DNA from: Acanthochromis polyacanthus
Lineage: Eukaryota; Chordata; Actinopteri; Pomacentridae
NCBI RefSeq assembly: GCF_021347895.1
Contig: NC_067117.1
Span: 20,392,358-20,456,357 of the forward strand
Reading direction: 5' to 3'
Length of the DNA: 64,000 nt
The notes beneath the pieces are model-generated. The model did not search any database. It was given only the letters and a program-made list of their open reading frames with translations, and had not been told where the DNA came from. The position numbers and the translations under genes are program-made. Shown in pieces: positions 40,014 through 50,700 of this stretch. Every line of letters begins with the position of its first letter. Within the stretch, counting starts at the first letter, position 1.

Positions 40014-41735
40014 ATGAGGATGGCTCCCCAGGTCTACATGACTATGTACAAAGAGCATTTCAGCTCTCCTGGCAGAGCGAAACGAGCAGAACTTCGGCCA
40101 ACGTCTGCCCACCGCAGGAACAACCCCCAGCCCCGGCCGGTAAGATGCACAACCTTCTATGTAATTGTAAGAAATATCTTGGAAAATTTGTCACCAGAAT
40201 TTGAAATGTTGGTGCTTTGTCCATGTAAGTGAGCAAAATGAAAAATATGGTGAACTAAAGGTCAGATAGGATTCACTTATTAATCCATATATTGTTTTAT
40301 ATGTTAAGATATACTGAGATGTGTTACACTAATTGGCAGCTGATTGTTTACATTTCCCTCTGCATGGTGAAAGCTGTATCCCATCTATTATTCAGTACTT
40401 CCTCCATGTGTATTTATTCATCCAGGAGTAAACAGATCTAAGAGGGGTGTATAATTACTCTACTGTAAAAGAAAAAAAAAGTAACAAAACAAGACAAATA
40501 ATGCAGGAGAGAGGTGATATTAATATATGCAAATTTTACAGCTTTCACAACACTCGCGGTTTTCAGTGTATTATGAGGACGTTAATACACGGAGAAAACC
40601 AGTCGAGAGAAATCTAAATGGAATTTCAGCACCTATGAAGAATTAAAAAACAAAGCAAAATTCATTCATTATTAGAATTTGTTGTCTGTGAAACAAATAT
40701 ACACCATATTAAATGTGACCACCTTTACAAGATACTGTATTCAGCACAGGTAAAGAAAAATAAAAACTAGTGCACAGTGTCTCTACCAGAGCTCTTTTTC
40801 ACTTTGTCTTCTACTTCTGTGTATATTTTCTCCTATATATGGCATTGTTTTTCTTGGCCCCCAGGACTTTCTGTTTCCCCGGAGTCCTCCATCAAACTAC
40901 AGGTCAAGCTGCACTCAACCACATCCTTTGCTTCCCGTGGACACCGGCCGTCCCCTCTTCCCCCCTGTCAGACATTTGTCATTTCATAGTCCTGTTACAA
41001 CTTGTCCTGACAACTCTCTAAACACAGCAAATGCAGGGAAACCACAACACATGCCCCATGTCAACCTCTCGGCAGGACAAGCTCTGCCCTCTTCTGACAG
41101 ACTGCAGAAACTACAGCTGACGGAGCCTCCATCTGCCACCAACTTGCAGCTCCACACTGCTTTGAAGAACCCCCAGAGGTATATGTTAACCAGGTCAATC
41201 TATAGTCTGAAGATAGCGATAAATACACAGTGATTTGGATTGATTTTCTTGGCAGGAGAATGGATTATCAGAGGACTGTCCATCCAATCTCAGCTCAGCA
41301 GCTCCAGTAAGCAGATAACCTTTGACCTCTTCCTGTGGCCTTTGGACCCTAAAAACAGTGGATTTAGATGAAGTGATTTTGTAAGTCAGGGTATAATGAT
41401 GAAAAGTAAATATGTTTAACATTGTCTTGAACAGGCAGAATGCAGGTGCTCAGCTTCGAACAAGGCCCCAAACTAGCCTCCCTCGTGCAGCTGCTCACAA
41501 CTTTGCGCAGACTCGATACAAGCGGTGTTGTTCTAACAGCACTCTGGATTATAGGTGCACGTTCACACAAAGATATGCATCTCTTCTGTCTTTCTGTGCC
41601 ATCAATAATATCCACTGACGTCTACATTTTTTTCTTCTCAACAGTGGTTGCTACAGCTGCTTCCATGTGGTGAAACCCCACCAAGCCGGACACTACATCA
41701 TCCACCCTGAGTTTGTGTCTGAGTGCCTTTATTAG
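40014..41735 (+). CDS. Unassigned five-exon gene, 233-aa basic protein
   Basis: Not recognised. Five exons join in one frame with canonical GT-AG borders and matching phases: 40014-40139, 40865-41178, 41256-41306, 41435-41554 and 41645-41735 (702 nt including TAG). A TAA stands directly upstream of the first ATG (40011-40013); the second ATG at 40020 has the better context (AGGATGG). The protein starts MRMAPQVYMTMYKEHF, continues with a basic Arg/Pro-rich part, a long low-complexity Pro/Ser/Leu region in exon 2, and ends in a compact conserved-looking block, SGCYSCFHVVKPHQAGHYII then HPEFVSECLY. There is no signal peptide or membrane helix. AATAAA lies at 42207-42212. It sits in the fam219a-myorg interval where human has C9orf24 (SPMIP6), but I see no sequence match to that protein. 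The short Tyr/Phe/Pro motifs would suit a microtubule-associated ciliary protein; that is only a guess. Confidence 0.7.
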
Positions 41736-43320
41736 GCCTATTAGAGCACATGGCATCCAAAGTGGGGATCTGGGACCTGCAGAGGTCCTTCAGGGGAACC
41801 TGCAGGGGATTCCCTTAGCAAAATGAGGGATTGTTAACTTTTGTTTAATTCTCTGCTAATTAACCCAGTGAGACGAGGTGTAAGTGTGAATTATGTAGGC
41901 TGCACCCTCATCGCTGTTATCTCCTCGCGTACGGCATGGCAACCGCTAATCAGCACTAAATCAGCAGCAAAGATCTTCCTGTAAGAGGCTTGTGATGATG
42001 AAATCCAATGAGGAATTGTTGCCTTAATGTGTTGACTGTGACATTGCAATTTTAAACAACTACTAAAGTGATAACTTTCCACATGTAATGTAGGAATTCT
42101 TTGTTGCATGTTTGAAGCCTTAAAATGGGAATACAAACAATTATTATAGACTTATTATGGGTACTAACTAGTGACACTATGTGGCAGACAAATATGTCAC
42201 AGTGCAAATAAAGTGATTAAAACAGTACAGTGTGTTTCACAAATGGATCTGAGCTCAGCATGGAAATATAAGAAGCATTAAATACTAACTTTTGCTACTG
42301 TTAAATTTTGTGCATGGAGTGTTGTGTACTGATTGTGAATATGGATGTGTGTGTGTGTCAGTTTGAATATTTTTCAGACTTGTTGGCAACTGCTGGTTGT
42401 AAGAATGAGGGTGGTTGACATATAAGGTATTTTAAAAGCTTAGTTTATGTAGATTTAACATTCATTCAGCATGTATTTTAATGTTATTAGAGTGCCAAAG
42501 GAGCTCCTTTCACAATCCATTTCAAGATGCATGTGCATAACAGAAGGATAACGGTATCTGACAGTTATAAATAGACTCCTGCACGCTGTCTAATTTGCAC
42601 AGATATATTTATTGGTGCAACTTTTCAGTGTTAGCCAGAATCCATCTCTAAAAAGGAGTGAAGAAACTCCACATACCCCAGGCAGGTAAGGAACACCAGA
42701 AGAGAAAAAGATGATTTTTTTCATACTGTATAAAACATGACAGTCAACAAAAACACAGAGAGAAATAATGATATTGCCACAAAATATTAACATAATGTGG
42801 GTTAACTCCTAGGAATGAAATACTTTCAGCATTTTGTATTCACAATATGGGCCAAGGCTTGCAAGTTTCTGAAAATCAACATGCGCAAAAACATCACATT
42901 ATTGCTGGTCTTTTCCCCCAATAATATTTCTGACTGCAATAACACAACTGTGAGTACAATATCCTGCATGCCATACCTGTACATGTGTAAATTCAGCATG
43001 CCATAGCTATACTTATCTACATTATGTCATACATATTTATATGTAAATTCATCAAAGTTCATGAAATTCATGAAAGCACTTTTTGTATTTCTTGTCCTGC
43101 TTCTTTAATGTAAATTTCCACAGCGAGGGATCCTTAAAGTGGATTTTATCTTATCCTAAAATACTTTTAGGATTGTTAATATTTTTTCAATGCAGAGCAC
43201 TTTTTTTTGCATTTTTGTAAAGACATTATTAGCATTTCTCACTATACAGACAATGAGTAGTGTTAAGTGTATCAACCAGTGTGATCTTCTCAGACCAGGC
43301 ATCACTTAAAGATGTGCAGA
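41736..43320 (+). other. 3' UTR of unassigned gene and spacer
   Basis: AATAAA at 42207-42212 probably ends the five-exon gene. The remaining 1.1 kb is AT-rich and unique-looking, with no exon or repeat I can support. Confidence 0.5.
42207..42212 (+). terminator. Polyadenylation signal of unassigned gene
   Basis: Canonical AATAAA, about 470 bp after the stop at 41735, preceding a T-rich GTGTTTC stretch. Confidence 0.5.
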
Positions 43321-43361
43321 ATAAGAAAATATAGGCTTTTTTCCCCCCCTCACTTCCCTGG

Positions 43362-43504
43362 ACTACATTTCCCATGATGTCTGGGGGCGTCTGCAAGGCG
43401 GATACGCTGCAACACGCTTTGATTCCTCACTCGGTGTTTTTCTGTGAACTGTGGCGAACAACTTCCAATTTGAGCTGCACAGAAGAAGCTGCTGCTTCTG
43501 ATCG
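43362..43504 (+). promoter_or_regulatory. myorg: Likely myorg promoter with ZNF143-type motif and first exon
   Basis: ACTACATTTCCCATGATG at 43362-43379 matches the ZNF143/STAF motif ACTACAWYTCCCANMATGC closely except near its 3' end. The next 200 bp are richer in CG than the surroundings. A donor, GATCG|GTAGGC, ends a possible non-coding exon at 43504. An acceptor at 46619 (TAATGACAG) would join it to the coding exon. The first-exon assignment is inferred. Confidence 0.5.
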
Positions 43505-43811
43505 GTAGGCAGAAAGTATTTTTAACCAGCGAGCTGCAGAGAAAACGGACTGTGCACAACGAGATGATTATAGCGCAAACGGACTGCGGCTTATTTTTAT
43601 TCCGTTAACTTTGTCGCAACTCCCACCGAGGCGCAAAACAACAACGACTGTCTGCATGCATCGGATCGACGTATGTAGAAGTTGTTGTCCACTCTTTGCT
43701 CTGCGATTACTTCACGGTGGCTGCCATGAATACATTAAAAGTGACCGTTTGTGGTTCGCGTTAATTAGTGAATAAAATGAGAAAGTTCAACATCTTGTCT
43801 GAAGTAAAGAT

Positions 43812-44514
43812 CGATGGTAGTGGAGGATGTATTGACGTACTTCACTCAAGTAGGAGTCTAAAAAGTACACTGTAGAAGTACTCTGTTAGAAGTAAGAGCA
43901 AGACACTGAAAATGTTACTTCAGTATTCTCGCAAAAAAAAACGTAATAAAAGTAAAAACTGAAAGCATTTATTGCATAAAAATGTCCCCTGTCACTGTAT
44001 AATATTGAATGGATAATATATTACATTATTATGAATTATTTTTAGCCTTGCATTTATGTAAAAGCAGGATTTTACTGATCTAGCTCATTAAATAGATCAT
44101 CGCTATTCTGTCTAGGACTGCAAGCAATCTGCTGATTATCTCCATAATTAGTGATTGTTTATCTGTGTAAAGTCTGAAAATAGCAAGAAAATAGTTTGTC
44201 TGTATAAACTCTGAAATGTCCTCATAATGATTATGAAAATAGCAGCCGATTCTCTTACAACTGACTAACCTAACTGATTAATCAATCTCCTTGATAACTG
44301 TTAGGTAGTTCAATTTAAAACAAAGTGGCTTATTTTAGAAGTTTGTTACACATTTTGTGTACAAAGGTCTTAATTTAAGAAGCAACTAGTTTCTAAACTT
44401 TATACATGAAGTTAGTGGAGTAAAAAGTGTCATAGTTCCTTTTGAATTGTTGTGGACTAGAAGTACAAAAGGTTTAAAAAGTACCACCAAATGTACTTAG
44501 TGACATTCCACCAT
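43812..44514. repeat. Decayed teleost AAGTA-rich repeat, nested insertion
   Basis: The ends carry the AAGTA/TACTT motifs (CTTCACTCAAGTAGGAGT at the left, AAATGTACTTAGTGACATTCCACCATGG at the right) and internal blocks ATGTCCCCTGTCACTGTATAAT and AGTTAGTGGAGTAAAAAGTG. These belong to a repeat frequent in fish, probably a non-autonomous hAT-type element. Inside it, about 44115-44290, is a second decayed repeat of the type beginning GGACTGCAAGCAATCTGCTGATTAT. It lies in the inferred first intron of myorg. Confidence 0.55.
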
Positions 44515-44622
44515 GGAAGATCATCACTTTATATCGTTGGTGCTTCGTAATGTTCTGCCTAGTACACACATGTTCAAGTTTATTAGCTGAAGACATAACT
44601 GTAGTCCACATAGTGCAACATG

Positions 44623-44623
<1 letters not shown>

Positions 44624-44676
<53 letters not shown>
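44624..44676. repeat. (CA)n microsatellite
   Basis: About 26 uninterrupted CA units. Frames through it encode only Thr-His or Cys-Val runs. Confidence 0.98.
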
Positions 44677-44678
<2 letters not shown>

Positions 44679-45117
44679 GTTTTGGAGATAGTGAGACATT
44701 CTCAAACAGCTGTTCTGACTCAGCACTTCTGTGTTTGTTTTTCTCCATGTCAGGATAGATAGGAAATCGGCTGAAATGGCAGATATGAACTCACCCTTAT
44801 CGTAGCACAAACAAAGAAATGCCTCAGTCGGAGCGTTTTCTGTTCGTCATCGTTGTTTGGTGAGAAACAACAACAAAACAACAAACACTTTTTTCTGTAA
44901 AGTTATTGTGATTCAAGCTGAAACGATTCCAAACAAGTCCCTTAATTGATTAGTTGAGGGACGTAAAACTAATTGACAGTTTTGATACTGGATTGTTGGT
45001 CAGTATTAGTCACTGTCACATCTCATTGCTATTTGCACTAATTCTGTTTACATATTTATATCGTTTGATTATTTTATTTTATTTGTATATAGTGTGTATT
45101 TTTCTATTTTTTTATCT

Positions 45118-45189
45118 GTAGCTGGGAGTCACCAATCGAAATTTTGCTGCGTGAAAACACAATGACAGTAAAGATTCTTGATTCTTGAG
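45118..45189 (+). repeat. Retrotransposon 3'-end-like remnant
   Basis: AAATTTTGCTGCGTGAAAAC-like sequence (near 45140) followed by ACAATGACAGTAAAGATTCTTGATTCTTGAG resembles the 3' end of fish non-LTR elements that finish in AATGACAATAAAG plus a short tandem tail. Only the extreme end is present. Confidence 0.4.
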
Positions 45190-46736
45190 ACATGCAAGGG
45201 ACAGGAGAAAAAAAAACAAAAAGACGAAAGACATTAAAAAATAAGCAAGAAACAAGCAAGTATTAGTGTTGGATGTAGCAGGTTTTTGTTAAAAGCACAT
45301 AAAACTAAAAAGAAATTAAGATAAAGCTGTATAACCAGCCTTCTTTCTAGTTCCAGCCATGAATATTTGTCGACATTTTTGGACTGGTTGATCAGAACCT
45401 ACAGTACAAACATCACCATTTCATTGGCTGCAACAGTTAATATTATTTGTTGCAGCCTAATGGGATACAAAATCATGGATTGCCACGGGTTAAGTTCTTG
45501 CATCTGTCCTTGCACTTTTTAATTAAAAGCAAAGTGGAATAGGTTTAATTTACAGTAAATCATGATCTGACTTTCATGCTTAATTTTTCTACTTGAGTCC
45601 AGCCGCCTGAGCGGATCTCCAAGGAACTAACAGTTAGTTCTCTGTTAATTAATGGTGGGCTTATGTTATCACTCCTGTTGTTGGGGGAAATCTATACTAA
45701 GGGTGGTTGAACACAGAATTAGTCAATTAGATTGCTAATTAATAGCCGGCATTTTTATTATCGACCTCTGCTGCCGGGGCAGAACATGAGGGTCAATTGA
45801 AGTTAGGACTAGTCAGCAAACAGGGAAGTTGGAGAGGACTGAACTCCTCTCGCTCTGCTGTGCATTCTAATCAAATCTGTTCTGATTAGCTAAAGCCACA
45901 TTAACTAACATCAACCAGTTAATTAGCCATAAGAGTTTCTTCTGTGTCCTTGCTGGGAAATACAGCGAGTTCAATATGGATCTTTGTCTTTGCAGTTTTT
46001 GTCTGATGTGTTGTCAAACTGGAATAGAATGATTCAGGCTACTTGCAGTTGGTTAGCCAGGCTTGATAAAGCACAACGTTTAGTATTCTTTCCTTTCCTT
46101 CCTGGTATTGGCAGAGGTTTAAGGCCAAAATCCCCTTTTCTGCTTCTCTACTCCTTACATACCAATGAGTCTTCTTTTCAATTGAACTCATATGTTAGAA
46201 TTACTGCTGGGAACATCCACTTTATCTTTTTATGGGTAATTGGCAGCAGATTTGTTTTGTTAAATCTCCAACACATCTTTAAAGTTTACATCCTGACAGC
46301 GTAATGCCTTTAAGTGCTGTGAAATCACTTTGTTCAGCAATGCAGAGCATGTAAGACAATGCTAGAAATGTAATGGAGGCTTTGAGCTGACAGGGAAGCA
46401 AGAAAGACTGAGAGCACATCTCAGGCCCTGATCTGGGTGGAGCGTCTGTGATGGTTGAGGCAATGTGTACTGACTGTTCACATTAGGTATGCAGATATTA
46501 GATGAATGTGGCTCGCTAGATAGTTGTAACTTTTGAACACTTCTCTAAAGTCCACATGAAAAATGCAAATATTTTGTCGAAATCTCAACACTGACTTTTC
46601 ATTCTGTTTCTAATGACAGGTTTGGCAAACAGATGTGACTAGAGGGCCCGAATACAACAAAACACTTTCCCTGCAAAACATTTTGATGATCTGTGCAATA
46701 TCAACTCTCGGATTTGCCAACTGAACATAACAAGCC

Positions 46737-48977
46737 ATGTACCAAGTAGTACCGGGAGGAGCAGGGGGCACAATTACAGATGTTATCCCCAAGCAGAAAC
46801 ACAGCAAGGACACTCGACCCTTAGTCGGAGCTGGAGTAATCGGCCTGGTGCTGGTGATTGCAGCTGTGACTGCGTGGTGTTATTACATCGCCTCTCTACG
46901 CAAAGCTGAGCTGCTTAAGACACAGCTGCTGGATCTGAATAAAGATGGCTACATTATCCGCAACCAGGGAGGATCCATTGTTTTCAGAATGGACTTCAGG
47001 TTGGTGTTTTTACATTGTTGTTGAAATTGCATTCTTGTGTTTGGATAAAAATTTCAGATGCATCACAAATAATTTAAAATGTAAAGGTACAAGTGTTTGT
47101 TGAACCTTGGTACCGTTTAATAGAAATGTAAGGCTTGTGTCAAGGGAAAATGTATGGAAATGTTACTATTTTTACATCTTGGCAGGTCGGGGACCCTTGA
47201 TTTGGATTCCTGCTCGAAAGAAGGTGAGATTTTAAGCTGTGGACGCACCACTGATAGAAAATTAAACTTCTTCATTGAGACAGTGCGACCTAAGGACACC
47301 GTTCAATGCTACCGTGTGCGATGGGAGGAACTGGTTCCTGACATTCCTGTTGAGCATGCCATGACATACAAGTTTGCTCACTGGTATGGCGGTGCAGTGT
47401 CAGCAATTCAGCACTGGCCTATTTCTATTTCCGGCCAACAGGCTCCCAAACCATTTGTTACTAGTGACATCTACTCAAACCGAAATGAATTTGGTGGAAT
47501 TTTGGAGAGTTACTGGCTTTCATCCAATGCTACTGCCATCAAAATTAATAATTCTGTTCCCTTCCACTTGGGTTGGAATGACACAGAGAAAACCATGTAC
47601 TTCCAGGCACGATACAGTGATAGTCCCTTCAAACCAAACCCAGGAGAGGCTCCATGTGCAGAACTTAGCTACAGAGTTTGTGTGGGCTTGGATGTGACAT
47701 CCATACACAAGTACATGGTTCGCAGATACTTCAACAAACCAAACAAAGTGCCTGCCAAAGTCATGTTCAAGCATCCTATTTGGTCGACTTGGGCTTTACA
47801 TAAAACAGACATTGACCAAGAGAAGCTGTTGACTTATGCCTCCAACATCCGCAAACATAATTTCAACTGCAGTCATCTGGAGCTAGACGACCGCTACACC
47901 AGCCGCTACGGGGAATTTGAGTTTGACAGAATAAAATTTCCTAATGCTTCAGCCATGTTCCAAAAACTGAAATCAGACGGATTTCTGGTATCACTCTGGA
48001 TTCACCCTTTTGTTAACTATGACTCAGAAAACTTCCACACTTGCGTAGATAGGGGTTTGTTTGTCCGAGAGCCAACAGGACGGCTGCCGGCCTTGGTGCG
48101 TTGGTGGAATGGCATTGGAGGCATTTTGGATTTCACAAACCCGGAAGCCCGTGATTGGTTTTCCTCCCAGCTACGTTCACTGCGCTCTAGGTATGGGGTG
48201 TCCTCCTTTAAATTTGACGCAGGGGAAACCAACTACTTACCATGGAAATTTAGTACTCGGACCCCCATTCGGGACCCAAGTTTTTTCACAAGACGTTACA
48301 CGGAGATGGCTATTCCCTACAATGATCGAGCTGAGCTGCGCAGTGGTTACCAGTCCCAGAACATATCCTGCTTCTTCAGGCCAATCGACAGAGACTCTGT
48401 GTGGGGATATGAGTTGGGTCTCAAATCTCTTATTCCCACAGTGCTCACCATCAGCATCCTGGGCTACCAGTTTATTCTACCAGACATGATCGGAGGGAAT
48501 GCCTATCTGAATCGCACTGATGGAAATCATGTATTACCTGATCGAGAGCTCTATATCCGCTGGTTGGAGCTGTCAGCCTTCATGCCCTCCATGCAGTTTT
48601 CTATTCCGCCGTGGGAATACGACAATGAGGTTGTTGAAATTGCTCGGAAATACACAGCCCTCCATGAAAGTATTGTGGCCCCAAGGGTTCTGGAGCTGGC
48701 TGGCGAGGTGCTGGACACTGGGGACCCGATCATACGTCCTCTGTGGTGGATTGCCACAGGTGATGAGACGGCATACAAAATCGACTCCCAGTTCCTGATT
48801 GGCGATGACCTCATGGTAGCCCCGGTTTTAGAGCCTGGAAAGCAAGAGCGCGACATCTACCTCCCTGCTGGCCGTTGGAGGAGCTACAAGGGGGAGAGGT
48901 TTGATATCAAGGAGCCACTGCATCTCACAGACTATCCTGTAGACCTGGATGAAATTGCCTACTTTGTTTGGGTGTAG
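46737..48977 (+). CDS. myorg: Myogenesis-regulating glycosidase (MYORG/KIAA1161), 684 aa
   Basis: Type II membrane glycosidase of family GH31, known from human work as an ER/secretory alpha-galactosidase; loss of human MYORG causes brain calcification. Two coding exons, 46737-46999 and 47186-48977, are joined in phase 2 across a 186-bp intron (junction arginine AG|G); total 2,055 nt. The start is set by an in-frame TAA at 46728-46730 and by MYQVVPGG, which aligns with MYTFLPDN inside the human protein. Residues 1-28 are cytoplasmic, 29-51 the membrane anchor ([20 protein letters not shown]), the rest lumenal. KFDAGE gives the nucleophile D432 and DRDSVWGY the acid/base D489, matching human D463 and D520. 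[29 protein letters not shown] and [14 protein letters not shown] are conserved. Several NxS/T sites suit a glycoprotein. Everything appears intact. Confidence 0.97.
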
Positions 48978-50700
48978 CAAGAAGGAAATGACAGACTTGA
49001 CAAGCCTATGCTCCAATTTCCTTGGGAGAAAAACATCACAAATTTGTCTTTAATGGTTGAGAGGGAAGATTTTATATCAAAAGATTCATTTTACAAATGC
49101 TTTTCTGCAACAAAATGTGTAGACTTTTGAGCTAAATTAAAATTTTAACACCACATTACTTCACAAATGTGGAACTGTGTTTCTCAAAAACGCTCAAAAC
49201 CTCATTTTAATTTTTCATTTAATTTTTCAATTTCATTTAATCGGAAGAATGTAACATCTTCTTCAGCATTGTGCGCTTTGATAAAAATAGGTATGAGTCC
49301 GTTACAGTAAGACTGCATTGTAAACTACTGATCAGATCGGTAAAGCTAAGTGTATTAAAATCATAACAGTATGTTTTTAAGCTCATCATTTGAACGTCTT
49401 TTAGTCATTAGAGGAAGAATTTTCAAGTTATTTTATTTGCCATAAGCTACATAGTGCTGCTTTAAAAGCCGTACAAGTCGTGTATTTGACACATTTGTTT
49501 AAAAGGGAATATACAAACTGTGAATTGAATGAGGCATAATTGCCACTTTATGCCATAAATCTGTTGTATCTTTGAGTCTCGCAGCACTTTGAAATTCAGC
49601 TGAAGCCAAACAGACTGTATCGTGGGAGGACAACTGAGGGCATGTCACGCTTGTCATTCAGCAGATTGCAGTTCTACATAATAACTGGAGAAATCCTACT
49701 TTCCCGTGACACTAATGACTTTTCAGAAAGTTTTTCTGCTTCACATATCAGGATGACTGCTGGAGGTTTAATCATTACAAACTGCACATGCTCTCATTTG
49801 TGTAACACAGTGTCATGTAACTACTCTTCGCCCAAAAGAAGGTGCCTTTTATTAGTCTCTAAATATTTAATGCTCTTCCTCAGGTAACTGCTTTCTCAGG
49901 CTGTAGTGTGTTTGAAGTGTCTGGTAGCTTTTCTTATACGTTTTGCTGACACTGAATGTAGCATAACAGCAAATACAGCAATGTCTACTACAGTGACTAC
50001 CACATCCAAAATAATCATATTTCTGTAGCATTTTTTGAAGTCATTTTTCATTCAGAAACACCATACAATCAGTGATAATTTTTACTTTATGACTATACTG
50101 TTATTATGAAGTTAGCATCACTTAGTTATCTGTTTAAATGGTACAGTGTTTTGTTAATGTGAATGTTTTAACTGCAGTGATGTCTCTAAGACCCATGTGT
50201 TAATAACAACTGCCATGTGTTGTGTGTGATGTTTTAAAATGCATTTGTTGTTGTTACTGATTATTATCAGTTTATTATATTCTTATCAGTTTTGGTGACA
50301 TGAATCTGGGGTCAATGGGTTTTTACCCCAAATGCTGCAGAACATGATCTCCTGTGTTCGTCAGGCATGATATTTTCCTTTAATTTTTCACTACGTTTTC
50401 TTTTTTTTTTTTTCCACAGTTCTCGATCAAAGTATATCACACAAAATCATGTATCTTATTATCCAGAGATGAAACGGATATTGATCTTTTCATAGGGGTA
50501 GGGCAGCAAGCATCTTCCACCGACTGGCACCCTGCAAAGTATATCCAAGAAGCCAAGAATAATATTAGTAACGTGGCTCATCTTCATTTGTGTTACAAGT
50601 TTTAGAGGAGATTTATAAACATATATTTTTGACATAATGAAAATGATTCTAAATCCTTCCTAAAAATTAATAAATGCATAAATTATGTGTTTAATGATGT
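48978..50700 (+). other. myorg 3' UTR
   Basis: AT-rich and without coding signs. ATTAAA at 49136-49141 and AATAAA at 50669-50674 are the candidate polyadenylation signals; the latter would give a UTR of about 1.7 kb. Confidence 0.5.
50669..50674 (+). terminator. Candidate myorg polyadenylation signal
   Basis: AATAAA in AAATTAATAAATGCATAAATTATG, about 1.7 kb downstream of the myorg stop; use is inferred. Confidence 0.45.

Noticed and set aside
39983..40031. Intron between the GGAG|GTAAGC donor and the CCCCAG|GTCTAC acceptor
   Set aside because: Less than 50 bp with no pyrimidine tract, shorter than typical fish introns.
40014..41735. Naming the five-exon gene C9orf24/SPMIP6 by synteny
   Set aside because: Position fits, but I see no similarity to the human protein as I remember it, so position alone is not enough for a name.
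47374..48798. Several 60-140 aa frames overlapping myorg
   Set aside because: Shadows of the conserved glycosidase frame; none has a start or composition of its own.
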